NCBI GenBank assembly: GCA_963776225.1
Contig: CAVZLL010000003.1
Span: 496,001-560,000, forward strand
Length of the DNA stretch: 64,000 bases
Direction: 5' to 3'
DNA from: Bog-756 sp963776225
GTDB lineage: Bacteria; Actinomycetota; Acidimicrobiia; Acidimicrobiales; RAAP-2
Each line of letters begins with the position of its first letter. Within the stretch, counting starts at the first letter, position 1. A model generated the notes under the pieces. It saw only the letters and a list, made by a program, of their open reading frames with translations. It searched no databases and was not told the DNA's origin. The translations under genes and the position numbers were made by a program. Positions 18,697 through 27,732 of the stretch are shown piece after piece.

Positions 18697-20804
18697 GGGT
18701 CGCCGGTCCGGGCGCCGCGCCGTGGGACCGTGCGGAACCGGCGGGTGAAGGCGAGGGCCCGGGCGATCTGGTCGGCCGTCGGCTCGATCCCGCCGTAGGT
18801 GGCACGCTCCACGAGGAGCGCCGCCCCGAGGATCCCTTGCGCGTACGCGGGATCGGCGGCGGCCAGACGGGTCCCGTAGGCGGTCAGGGTCTCATGAGCA
18901 TGGCGCGGGAGCCCGAGGCGTGTGCCCCCGTGCCCGAGATCGGCCGCGACCTGGTGCGCCCAGGTCGGCGGCCGCCGGCGGCGGTGCCGGAGGTAGAGCA
19001 CGGTTCCGGCGGCGGGGACCACCACCAGCCCGAGGGGGACCCAGGGCAGTCCGGCGAGGAACCGCCCGGCGCTGCGGGCGAGCACCGAGCCGGGTGAGGG
19101 ATTGGCCAGCGGAACCACCGCGGTCGGGTCGAAGTTCTGCCAGCCGTACCCGGGGAACCAGACCTGCACCCAGGCGTGGGCGTCCTTTGCCTGGACGTCG
19201 TAGAGATCGGTGATCGGGTTGTAGGCACCCGGGACGTAGCCGACGGCTTCGCGGGCGGGGATCCCGAGGCTGCGCAGCATGACGACCGTTGCGGTCGAGA
19301 TCTGCTCGCAGAAGCCGAGACGCGAGCCGAACAGGAAGCTGTCGACTGCATCCGCTCCCGGCGCCAGCGGAGGGATGTCGGTGGTGTAACGGACGTGCGA
19401 GGCCATCCAGCGTTCGACGGCCGCGACCTTGTCGTAGGTGCGAGGGTCGGTGTCCCCGGGGGTCGACGAGCCGGCGGTGATCGACGCGGCGAGCGCCGCC
19501 ACACGCGGGTAGGGGTGGGGCAGCCGGAGGTACCGGTCCACCAGGTCGGGGGCGAGCTGGTCAGCGGCCGGATCGGCCGGCGGGAGGGGCACCGTCGCCG
19601 CCCGCAGTTGCGCGGCCGTGGCCTGGTTGTCCGACGAGACCACCGTGTAGATGGTCCCCTGTCCCATCGAGGTCGAGGAGACGATGGTCCCGTCCCCGGT
19701 GAGGAAGAGCGACCTCGACTGCAGGTAGACCCGCTGGGCGTTGTCGGCATGGAAGACCAGGTTCGGTCCGGACTCCGCCAGGTAGAACGTCTGAATGTCC
19801 AGGGTGCCGCTGGCCTGCGGCGACACCTCGTCCTGGGCCACGGGGATGGCGAAGGGGGAGCCCGACTCGAGCCGGACCACGTTCTTTCCGTCGACCGGCT
19901 CGGCCGACTGCAGCCAGTCCTGGCCGGTCCACCGGTCGTAGGTCTGGCCGATCCAGAAGTTGGGGCGCGTGGCCCGCACCCGCATGACCACCTGGTCGCC
20001 GAGGGAGGCCCGGACCCCGGTGTCGAGGGAGGAGGCGAAGCCGAGGAACCCGCCCACCCGGGTCGGCCCGTTCACCGCCGCCGCGTGGGCGGGCAGCGAA
20101 GCCGACCCGTCGGTCAGGTCGTTCGGGCTGTCGACCGGGGGTGACCCGTTCGACGACGACGGGAAGACGAGGGAGGTCGAGACCCTCGGTGCGGGCAGGA
20201 CCGCGACGAGGAGGAGGGCCACCAGGGCGACGACCACCCCGGAGATCGTGAGGGTGGCCCAGGGCACCCCCCGGGTGCCCTGCATCGACTGCCACATGGC
20301 CACCAGTCCCCAGAGCCCGCACGCCAACCAGGCGAGCACGAAGATCCCGAGCATCAGGTCGACCGACTGGGCTGCGGCAACCGCGATGAGCGCGGTCGAG
20401 CCCGCCAGCGAGTAGGCGACGTCGCGCCGGGCCGGGACGTCGAAGGCGTGCGTGCTGAGCACCCAGGCGAAGAGGACCGCCAGCGGGCCTTCGACCGTGG
20501 CGATGTCCCCAGGGGTCGCCGAGTGGGTCACCGTGGTCAGGAACCAGGCGAACCCTCCGACCGCGCACACGGCGAGGACCGGCTTGACCGCCGGCCACGG
20601 ATCGCTCCTGCTGCTGTAGGAGAGGACGTTGCCCACCGCCGTGGCCGCGATCGCGAAGAGGGTCACCTGGGCGCTCAGCTCGCCCTGGCTCCAGCAGGCC
20701 AGGAGGCCGATGATCACCGCGGCGACCGAGGCGGCCCGGAAGGAGACCGAGTGCTCGGGAGGCCCGGGCCGGTTGGCCTGGACGATGTGCTCCCAGAGAG
20801 TCAC
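18633..20804 (-). CDS. TgpA-type membrane protein with transglutaminase-like domain
   Basis: 723 aa from a GTG at 20804 that overlaps the DUF58 stop. Residues about 20-215 hold six or so membrane helices (DUF3488). A large extracytoplasmic domain follows, with the transglutaminase/protease Cys in RLGFCEQISTATVVML near residue 500, His in DAHAWVQVWF and Asp in NFDPT. Then come one more helix (VPLGLVVVPAAGTVLYL) and a cytoplasmic DUF4129-like tail. With MoxR and DUF58 it forms a conserved actinobacterial operon thought to act in envelope protein maturation; the substrate is unknown. Its 3' end overlaps the convergent reductase by 64 bp. Confidence 0.88.
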   Translation of the reverse strand: MTLWEHIVQANRPGPPEHSVSFRAASVAAVIIGLLACWSQGELSAQVTLFAIAATAVGNVLSYSSRSDPWPAVKPVLAVCAVGGFAWFLTTVTHSATPGDIATVEGPLAVLFAWVLSTHAFDVPARRDVAYSLAGSTALIAVAAAQSVDLMLGIFVLAWLACGLWGLVAMWQSMQGTRGVPWATLTISGVVVALVALLLVAVLPAPRVSTSLVFPSSSNGSPPVDSPNDLTDGSASLPAHAAAVNGPTRVGGFLGFASSLDTGVRASLGDQVVMRVRATRPNFWIGQTYDRWTGQDWLQSAEPVDGKNVVRLESGSPFAIPVAQDEVSPQASGTLDIQTFYLAESGPNLVFHADNAQRVYLQSRSLFLTGDGTIVSSTSMGQGTIYTVVSSDNQATAAQLRAATVPLPPADPAADQLAPDLVDRYLRLPHPYPRVAALAASITAGSSTPGDTDPRTYDKVAAVERWMASHVRYTTDIPPLAPGADAVDSFLFGSRLGFCEQISTATVVMLRSLGIPAREAVGYVPGAYNPITDLYDVQAKDAHAWVQVWFPGYGWQNFDPTAVVPLANPSPGSVLARSAGRFLAGLPWVPLGLVVVPAAGTVLYLRHRRRRPPTWAHQVAADLGHGGTRLGLPRHAHETLTAYGTRLAAADPAYAQGILGAALLVERATYGGIEPTADQIARALAFTRRFRTVPRRGARTGDPQDRAWASASSKDAPAASRGR

Positions 20805-21754
20805 CCCGGCCGACCCTGCACCCCATGGACCGGGGATCCGCCGTGCTGCGCGGGTAGCGCCCTGGCCAGCCGGCGACCGAGCTCGACCCGGTCGCGCACC
20901 GGACGCTCGACCCGTCCGTCGGACTCCCAGGTCGCCAACACCACGGTCTGGCCCCGGGCGAGACGCACTGCGACCTCCGCCATCACCTGTTCCGCCATGG
21001 CTTCGGCGGCCTCGGGGTCGGACGGAAGGTCGACCTCGACGACCACCGGGTCGTCGGTCGGCTGCTCGGTCTCACGCACCATGAGGATCCCGACGTGCGA
21101 GGTGGCCGGCCAGTGGACCGCCCGCCGAGGATCACCCGACGCGTAGGGGCGGATGCCTCTCGGCTCGGCCAGGCCCGAGGGCACCCGGGGAGCCGCCTCG
21201 CCGGGCGAGTCGTCGGCGGCCGGCTCGGTGTCCCCGGGCGTCCCGCTGCGCGGTGCGACGTGCAGCGGGCGGGGGAGGACCACCACCAGATCGCGGGCCC
21301 ACCAGAGCAGGCCGAACGGGGCGCACGACGCGATCTCGACGGCCAGCTCGTCGACGACGCCTCGGCGGTCCGGGGTGCAGGCGAGCTCGATGGTGCGCCT
21401 GCCCCGCACCGGGCCACCGGCGTACTGCGCCGGTCCCACCGGGACGCGTGGACGCAGTCGCACCGGCCGGGTCGCCTCCACGGTCAGCTGCAGGGGCCGC
21501 CCGGCCTGGGCATCCGACGGGGACGCGGTGCAGACCAGCGTGGCCCGCCGGGCCGGGACCGCCGGGGCGACCAGCCCGACCAGGAGGATGCCCCCGAGCA
21601 ATGCCCCCACCGCCTGCACCCACCCCGACCCGCTCGAGTGTGCGACCCCCGCCCACGCCGCGAGCGCCACCATGCTGCCGAAGACCGGACCGAACCAGGC
21701 GGTCGGATGCACCCTGCGGCTCATGCGCACGCCCCGGGGCAGGGCACTGTTCAC
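20801..21754 (-). CDS. DUF58 protein of MoxR-associated operon
   Basis: 317 aa from a GTG at 21754 that overlaps the MoxR stop; an ATG at 21724 is an alternative. Two N-terminal membrane helices (residues about 18-60) are followed by a beta-sandwich-like region, then the DUF58 core with EPRGIRPYASGDPRRAVHWP near residue 205, the family signature. GTGA overlaps on both sides make MoxR-DUF58-transglutaminase a single translation-coupled unit. Its biochemical role is unresolved in the family. Confidence 0.88.
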   Translation of the reverse strand: MNSALPRGVRMSRRVHPTAWFGPVFGSMVALAAWAGVAHSSGSGWVQAVGALLGGILLVGLVAPAVPARRATLVCTASPSDAQAGRPLQLTVEATRPVRLRPRVPVGPAQYAGGPVRGRRTIELACTPDRRGVVDELAVEIASCAPFGLLWWARDLVVVLPRPLHVAPRSGTPGDTEPAADDSPGEAAPRVPSGLAEPRGIRPYASGDPRRAVHWPATSHVGILMVRETEQPTDDPVVVEVDLPSDPEAAEAMAEQVMAEVAVRLARGQTVVLATWESDGRVERPVRDRVELGRRLARALPAQHGGSPVHGVQGRPG

Positions 21755-22803
21755 GTGGGCGGGACGGCGAGGTCGGCGATGATGCGGCCGACCAGGGTCG
21801 GGCCGTCGTCCCGCCCCCCTTCGGCGATGAGCCGATGGGAGAGGCAGGCAGCAGCCACCGCCTGGACGTCCCCCGGGGTGGTGTAGTCGCGGGCCGAGAG
21901 CACCGCGTACGCCTGTGCGCTGCGCAGGAGCGAGATGGCCGCCCGGGGACTCGCCCCGAGGCGGACGGTCCCCGCGGTCCGGGTGGCCCGCACCAGCGAG
22001 ACCGCGTACTCGGCCACCGGCGTGGCCACGTGGACGGCGCCGGTCGCCGCGATGGCCCGCCGCCACCCCGCGGCGTCGGACACCGGCTCGAGGCGGTCGA
22101 GCGCGAAGCGGCCCCCGTTGTGGAGCACGAGACTGGTCTCCACGTCGGCCGCGGGGTAGCCGATCGACGTCGAGAGCCCGAACCGGTCGAGCTGGCTCTC
22201 GACCAGGGGGTAGGTGCCGAGCTGGCCGACCGGGTTCTGGGTCCCGATGACCAGGTGGGGGCGTGGGAGGGGCCACGACTCGCCGTCCACCGAGACCTGC
22301 TGCTCCTCCATCGCCTCGAGGAGGGCCGACTGGGTACGCGGCGGGGTGCGGTTCATCTCGTCCAGCAGGACCACGTGACCGAAGACAGGACCGGGCCGGA
22401 ACTCCCATGCGCCCTGGTCCGGTGAGAAGACGGTGACCCCGGTGACGTCGGAGGGCAGGAGGTCCGGATGACCCTGGACCCGCGAGAGCTCGACCCCGAG
22501 CGCAGTGGCCAGGGCCCGGGCGAGCACCGTCTTGCCCACACCGGGCACGTCCTCGATGAGCAGGTGGCTGCCGGAGAGGGCCGCGACCACGGCGGTGGTG
22601 ACCGCGACCGGGGTGCCGAGCAGCACGCCCGAGAGGGCCGCGTGCAGAGCGCGACCGGTCACGACCGCCTCTTCGAACGGCCCCGAGCCGTCGGCGGCGG
22701 GGACATCGGGCTCTGCACCGTCGGCGAACACGTACTCGGGGACGGGTCGGGGAGCGGCGGACGGTGCACCTCCGGCACCGCGTGTCTCGATGCCCGGGTT
22801 CAT
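21751..22803 (-). CDS. MoxR-family AAA+ ATPase
   Basis: 350 aa from ATG 22803, with an AGGAG placed 6 nt upstream. Walker A is EDVPGVGKTVLAR near residue 90, Walker B is VVLLDEMNR, sensor 1 is VIGTQNP, and arginine-finger and sensor 2 regions follow (GASPRAAISLL). The first 45 residues are a disordered acidic/Pro tail. MoxR ATPases act as chaperones that insert cofactors or activate partners. It heads the MoxR-DUF58-transglutaminase operon, whose promoter must lie in the 132 bp upstream, before glpK's end. Confidence 0.92.
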   Translation of the reverse strand: MNPGIETRGAGGAPSAAPRPVPEYVFADGAEPDVPAADGSGPFEEAVVTGRALHAALSGVLLGTPVAVTTAVVAALSGSHLLIEDVPGVGKTVLARALATALGVELSRVQGHPDLLPSDVTGVTVFSPDQGAWEFRPGPVFGHVVLLDEMNRTPPRTQSALLEAMEEQQVSVDGESWPLPRPHLVIGTQNPVGQLGTYPLVESQLDRFGLSTSIGYPAADVETSLVLHNGGRFALDRLEPVSDAAGWRRAIAATGAVHVATPVAEYAVSLVRATRTAGTVRLGASPRAAISLLRSAQAYAVLSARDYTTPGDVQAVAAACLSHRLIAEGGRDDGPTLVGRIIADLAVPPT

Positions 22804-22935
22804 GGGGTCTCCTGGTCTCCCGGGTTGGGTCGGGGGCAGCGCCGTGCGTGGTATCTCACCCACCCTATGCGGCCCCCTCGGCACGGTTCAACGCCAGGCG
22901 AGCCCAGGGCTGGCGGCGATCGGCCGGTCCCATCG

Positions 22936-24406
22936 TCAGAACTCGAGGACCGAGAGCTCGGGGATGGTCCCCTCGGAGCGCGCTCGCGCCTCGAGCCACC
23001 GGCTGCGGACGGCGGCACGCTCGGAGGGGCTCTGCTCCGGGTCGACCACCACCCGCGGTGACCAGGTGCGCGCCACGTCGTCCTCGCCGCCCCAGGTGCC
23101 CACCGCCATGCCGGCCAGGAAGGCGGCGCCGAGGGTCGTGGCCTCGAGCACCGGAGAGACCTCGATCGACCGGCCGCACGCCTCGGCGAGGGCGCGGACG
23201 AAGACCTCGTTGGCAGACATGCCCCCGTCGATGCGCAGCGCGTCGACCGGGAGACCGGAGTCGGACTCGGCAGCCTCGAGCAGGTCGGCTCCACGGTGGG
23301 CGACGCCCTCGAGCACCGCCCGGACCAGCTCCGGCCGGCCGCTGCCGCGGGTGATGCCGAGGACCGTTCCGCGTGCGCCGAAGTCCCACACCGGCGTCCC
23401 GAGACCGAGCAGCGCCGGGACGAACCAGACGTCGCCGGTCTCGGTGCACCGTGCCGCGACCGCGGCCGAGTCGGCTGCATCGTCGATGATGGCCAGGTCG
23501 TCGCGCAGCCACTCGATGCAGGTGCCGGCGGACAGCATGATGGCCTCGATCCCCCAGGTGATCCTGCCCTTCCGACGCCAGCCGATGATCGGGATCGTCC
23601 CCTCGGGACCGCGCACTCCCCCCGGTGACCGGTCGGGGCCGAGGCACTGGTCGAGCATGCCTCCGGTCCCGAAGGTGGCCTTTGCCTGCCCGGGCCGGGT
23701 GCAGCCCTGGCCGATGAGCGAGGCCTGCTGGTCGCCGGCCAACCCGGCGACCGGAGGGGTGCCGGCGAGGGTACGGGCGGTGCCCACGACGCCCGACGAG
23801 TCGACGATGTCGGGCAGGACCGCCTCGGGGATGCGCAGCTCGGCGAGGAGCTCGCCGCTCCATCCCGACCCGTCGGCTGCGAGGAGCCCGGTGACGCCGG
23901 CATTGGACGGGTCGGTCACGTGCAGCTCGCCGGCGGAGAGGACCCAGGCCACCCAGGTGTCGACGGTGCCGAAGGCGAGCTCGCCGCGCTCGGCGCGAGC
24001 GCGGTCGGGGTCGACCTGGTCGAGGATGGCCGCCAGCTTGGTGGCCGACGCGTTGGGCGCGACCCGGAAGCCGCGGCGACTGGAGCTCGATGCAGGTGCC
24101 CACGGTGCGCAGGTCCTGCCATCCGAGCCCGGGGGCGACCGGGACCCCGCCGGCCCGTTCCCAGACCACCGTCGACGCTCGCTGGTTGGCGATCCCCACC
24201 GCGTCCACCGGACCACCGGCGGCAAGGCTTGCCGCGGCGACGTCCTGCACGGCAGTGGCGATCGCCGAGGCGTCGAGCTCCACCAGGCCCGGGAAGGGCG
24301 TCTCCGGGAGCACCGGCACGTGGTGGACGTGCTCGACGGACGCGTCGGGTCGGACCACCGCTGCCCGCACCCCGGAGGTGCCCACGTCGACGACCAGGAT
24401 GCTCAC
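22936..24406 (-). pseudogene. glpK: Glycerol kinase (FGGY family), one frameshift
   Basis: GTG 24406 overlaps the upstream FAD-enzyme stop as GTGA. The first part reads ILVVDVGTSGVRAAVV (phosphate loop) and VGIANQRASTVVWER. The frame then breaks near 24079, one extra base between ELQ and RRGFRVAPNASATKL, and resumes cleanly with TFGTGGMLDQ, WGIEAIMLSAG and the C-terminal RIDGGMSANEVFVRAL to the stop at 22936. About 489 residues would result if repaired, the normal FGGY length. It phosphorylates glycerol to glycerol-3-phosphate, fitting the glpD operon. No other damage is visible, so a sequencing error is plausible. Confidence 0.82.
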
Positions 24407-25929
24407 GGCCAGGGTGCCGGGCCGAACGGGTTGTCGAGGCCGAGCTTGCCCGGGTTGAGGATGCCGTTGGGGTCGAGCGCGGCCTTGAGCGAGGTGAGCA
24501 CCGCGAACGACGTCCCGAGTGCTTCCTCGAGGTACCGGCCGCGGTTGAGCCCGATGCCGTGGTGGTGGCTGATCGCCCCACCGGCCTCGAGCGTTGCCCG
24601 GGTCACCCGGTCCCATGCCTCCCGGTAGTAGCGGCCGGTCCACTCCCTGCAGGCTGCCGGGTCGTCGGCCGCCGCGGTCCCCGATTCGGGCCGCCCGGCG
24701 AAGGTGAAGTAGAGGCAGGCGCCGTCGGTGTAGGCGTGGCTCTGGTGCGAGGAGGCCGCCACGGTCCCCTCGATTCCGCCGAGTGCGTCGACCACGGCTC
24801 GGTAGAGCCCGGGCAGCGCCGACCACCGGGCGGAGACTTCGGCCGTGTCGACCACCACTCCGGCACGCCAGAGGGGGGCGAGGGCGGACACGTCGTTGCG
24901 GTGGCCGAGCCAGCGGTCGACCAGGCCGGGCTCGAGCACCTCCTCCCCGCGACACTCCTCCTCGACGACGGGTTCCGTCGCGGCCACCAGGGCGGGATCG
25001 GCCTCGTCGAGCACGATGAGGACGTTGGTGTCCGGCCGGTCGAAGGACCGTCCCGACTCCGTCTCGTCGTAGAGGCGGAGCACGGCCGGTGTGGCACCCC
25101 GCCGCAGGATGCGCCGGCAGGCGTCGAGGCCGTCGGCGAACGTTGCGAAGCCGAACGCCCGCCGCATCCCGCCGGCCGGCACCGGGTGGACCCGGAGCCG
25201 GCCCTCGGTGATCACGCCCAGGGTGCCCTCGCTCCCGACGAACAGCTGGGTCAGGTCGGGCCCCGTGGCCGAACGGGGGCCGTGGCCGCCGGTGCGCACG
25301 ATCCGGCCGTCGGCGAGCACGACCTCGAGGCCGATCACCATGTCCTCGATCTTCCCGTAGCGGGTCGAGTACTGGCCGGCTCCGCGGCAGGCCAGCCACC
25401 CCCCGACGGTCGAGAGGTCCATCGACTGGGGCCAGTGGCCGAGGGTCAGCCCGTGCTCGGATCGCAGCGCCGATTCGACGTCGGGACCGAAGGTCCCCGC
25501 CCGGAGGTCCGCGACCAGCGAGTGGGCATCGACCGCGGCGATACCGGCCAGGCCGCAGAGGTCGAGGGCGACCCCTCCGAAGACCGGAACCGAGCCGCCG
25601 CACACCCCGCTCCGACCCCCGGCCGGGGTCACCGGCACCCCGGCCGCGTCGCAGAGGGCCAGTACGTCGGAGACCTGCGAGGTCTCGGTGGGGCGGGCCA
25701 CCAATGCCGGACGCGCGGGGACAGCGCCGTCGCCGGCCCACCCGATGGCGAGTGGCCACCAGTCGCGGCCCGCCTCGTTCCGGTCCTCGTCGAGGACCGA
25801 GACGTCCGCGCACGCGTCGGCCAGCCGGCGGGCGAGCCGGTCGTCGATTCCGACCCGGGTGCCGCCGAGTGATTCGGTCACCTGGCCGGCCGGTGCGTCG
25901 ATCGCCGTGACCGGCGTGGGGTGGGTCAC
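24403..25929 (-). CDS. FAD-binding oxidase resembling alkyl-DHAP synthase
   Basis: 508 aa from a GTG at 25929 overlapping the glpD stop. The N-terminal FAD-binding type 4 domain has the PP-loop TPAGGRSGVCGGSVP near residue 100 and STVGGWLACRGAGQYSTRYG around 165. The C-terminal domain ends with HHHGIGLNRGRYLEEALG, matching the His loop of alkylglycerone-phosphate synthases. Those enzymes swap the acyl chain of acyl-DHAP for a fatty alcohol, the first step of ether-lipid synthesis. GlcD-like 2-hydroxyacid oxidation is the alternative. Its place between glpD and glpK supports a glycerol-phosphate substrate. Confidence 0.85.
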   Translation of the reverse strand: MTHPTPVTAIDAPAGQVTESLGGTRVGIDDRLARRLADACADVSVLDEDRNEAGRDWWPLAIGWAGDGAVPARPALVARPTETSQVSDVLALCDAAGVPVTPAGGRSGVCGGSVPVFGGVALDLCGLAGIAAVDAHSLVADLRAGTFGPDVESALRSEHGLTLGHWPQSMDLSTVGGWLACRGAGQYSTRYGKIEDMVIGLEVVLADGRIVRTGGHGPRSATGPDLTQLFVGSEGTLGVITEGRLRVHPVPAGGMRRAFGFATFADGLDACRRILRRGATPAVLRLYDETESGRSFDRPDTNVLIVLDEADPALVAATEPVVEEECRGEEVLEPGLVDRWLGHRNDVSALAPLWRAGVVVDTAEVSARWSALPGLYRAVVDALGGIEGTVAASSHQSHAYTDGACLYFTFAGRPESGTAAADDPAACREWTGRYYREAWDRVTRATLEAGGAISHHHGIGLNRGRYLEEALGTSFAVLTSLKAALDPNGILNPGKLGLDNPFGPAPWP

Positions 25930-27689
25930 CCGCCGGTCGCGCCGGAGGAACCGACGACCGGCGTCGCTCCCGGGTCCGGACCGTCCGAGGGGTCGAGTCC
26001 GGCCCGGGCCAGCTCGCCGCGGAGGGCGGTCGCGTAGCGGTGGGCCTCGGTGGCGATGCGGTCGGCGTCCCACCCGAGCTCCGGCCCGATGAGCGCCGCC
26101 ACCCCGGGCGCGGCGTCCGCGGTCGCCCGGGCGTCGCGCAACGAGGACCGGGTCCGCCGGTCGAGGACGTCGGACAACGAACGGGCCATCTCCGTCCGCA
26201 CGGCGTAGAGCGCTTCGGCGCCCAGGTAGGGGAGCCCCCCGACGAGCGGCTCGAGCAGCTCGGGCCGATCGTCGGCGAGCCCGAGGACCGCCGGGGTGCC
26301 CGTTCCGTAGCGGCCGGCCAGGTGGGCGGCGAGTGAGGCGGCGCGGTCGTCGCCGGCTCCGGGACCCGGCCCGTCCGATCGCGGGGACGGCTGCTTCCCG
26401 GGTGGCGCACCGTGCAGCCGGAGGTTCTTCGTCACGCAGGGAAGCGGCCGCCGGCCGAGGGCGGCCACCGCCGCGTCGACGGTGTCCTGGGCCATCTTGC
26501 GATAGGTGGTGAGCTTGCCGCCGGTGACCGTGACCATGCCCGCCGGCGACGTCTGGACGGTGTGCCTGCGGGAGAGGTCCGCGGTGCGCTCGTCGATGCG
26601 GGAGCGACCGTCCGGAGCGAGGAGCGGGCGGAGACCGGACCACACCCCGGTGATGTCGGACCGGGTGAGCGGCCGGGTGGTCACCGCGTTGGCCGCCTCG
26701 AGGATGTAGTCGACGTCTTCTGGCCTGCAGCCCGGGTCGTCGAGCGGCCCGTCCCACCCGGTGTCGGTGGTGCCGAGGTAGACCTGCTCGCCCCACGAGA
26801 CGACGAAGATCGACCGCCGGTCGGCCGGGACCGGGATCACCGCGGCGATGTCGCAGGGGAGTGCGGATTCCGGCACCGTGATGTGGATTCCCTTCGCCGG
26901 CCGGATCGAGTGCGGGTTGCCCGCCTCGTCGAGGGCGCGGACCTCGTCGGCCCAGACGCCGCAGGCGTTGACCACCACCGAGGCCCGTACCTCGAAGGGA
27001 TCGGAGCCCTCGGGGGCCACGGTCGCCCCGCGGAGCTTCCCCGAGGGTCCGGTCAGAAGGCCGGTGACCGGGGTGTGGTTGGCGGCCACCGCCCCGTGGT
27101 CGAGGACCGCGGTCTGCAGGACGGTCAGGGTGAGCCGTGCATCGTCGGTCCGGGCGTCCCAGTAGAGGAAGCCGGCCGCCAGCCGGTCGGTCCGCAGGGT
27201 CGGCATGTGGGCGAGGGCCTGTTCGCGGGTGACCTTCTCGTGGCGGCGGCCGATCCGGATCCCTCCGGTCACGTCGTAGAGCCAGAGCGCGGTCCGGTAG
27301 ACGCGGGCCACGCTGCGGTTGACCACCCCCGCCCGGCCGAACAATGGGATGAGGAACGGGAGGGGGGTCACCAGGTGGGGGGCGTTGTCGAGCAGGCGCT
27401 GCCGCTCGGCCAGGTTCTCGTAGACCAGCCTGTACTCGTGCTGTTGGAGGTAGCGGAGTCCCCCGTGCACGAGCTTGGAGGACTTCGACGAGGTGCCCGA
27501 GGCGAAGTCGTCCTTCTCGACCAGGGCGGTCCGCAGGCCGCGGCTCGCCGCGTCGAGCGCGACCCCCGCCCCGGTGATCCCTCCGCCGATGACCAGGAGA
27601 TCGAACTGCTCCGATGCCAGGAGCTCGAGGGCGCGTGCACGGGTGAACCGGTCGGTGCCGGCCGCCGGGGAGCGCCCGGGTTCTGACAT
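25926..27689 (-). CDS. glpD: Aerobic glycerol-3-phosphate dehydrogenase
   Basis: 587 aa from ATG 27689. FAD binds at LLVIGGGITGAGVALDAASRG near residue 32. SGTSSKSSKLVHGGLRYLQ and VTVTGGKLTTYRKMA are GlpD signatures, and the C-terminal DAO_C domain holds the remainder. It oxidises glycerol-3-phosphate to DHAP at the membrane and feeds electrons to quinone. Overlapping GTGA junctions link it to the alkyl-DHAP-synthase-like gene and then glpK, so this operon can supply DHAP for ether lipid synthesis or glycerol catabolism. Confidence 0.93.
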   Translation of the reverse strand: MSEPGRSPAAGTDRFTRARALELLASEQFDLLVIGGGITGAGVALDAASRGLRTALVEKDDFASGTSSKSSKLVHGGLRYLQQHEYRLVYENLAERQRLLDNAPHLVTPLPFLIPLFGRAGVVNRSVARVYRTALWLYDVTGGIRIGRRHEKVTREQALAHMPTLRTDRLAAGFLYWDARTDDARLTLTVLQTAVLDHGAVAANHTPVTGLLTGPSGKLRGATVAPEGSDPFEVRASVVVNACGVWADEVRALDEAGNPHSIRPAKGIHITVPESALPCDIAAVIPVPADRRSIFVVSWGEQVYLGTTDTGWDGPLDDPGCRPEDVDYILEAANAVTTRPLTRSDITGVWSGLRPLLAPDGRSRIDERTADLSRRHTVQTSPAGMVTVTGGKLTTYRKMAQDTVDAAVAALGRRPLPCVTKNLRLHGAPPGKQPSPRSDGPGPGAGDDRAASLAAHLAGRYGTGTPAVLGLADDRPELLEPLVGGLPYLGAEALYAVRTEMARSLSDVLDRRTRSSLRDARATADAAPGVAALIGPELGWDADRIATEAHRYATALRGELARAGLDPSDGPDPGATPVVGSSGATGG

Positions 27690-27732
27690 GGGCAAAGCCT
27701 GCCACAGCTCGACCCGCGCCCCGCCCGTCCCC

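Noticed and set aside
22865..26410. 1181-codon minus-strand frame covering glycerol kinase and part of glpD
   Set aside because: Only its middle (24406 to about 24080) is coding, as the first part of the glycerol kinase. The rest is a shadow frame of glpD and of the FAD enzyme.
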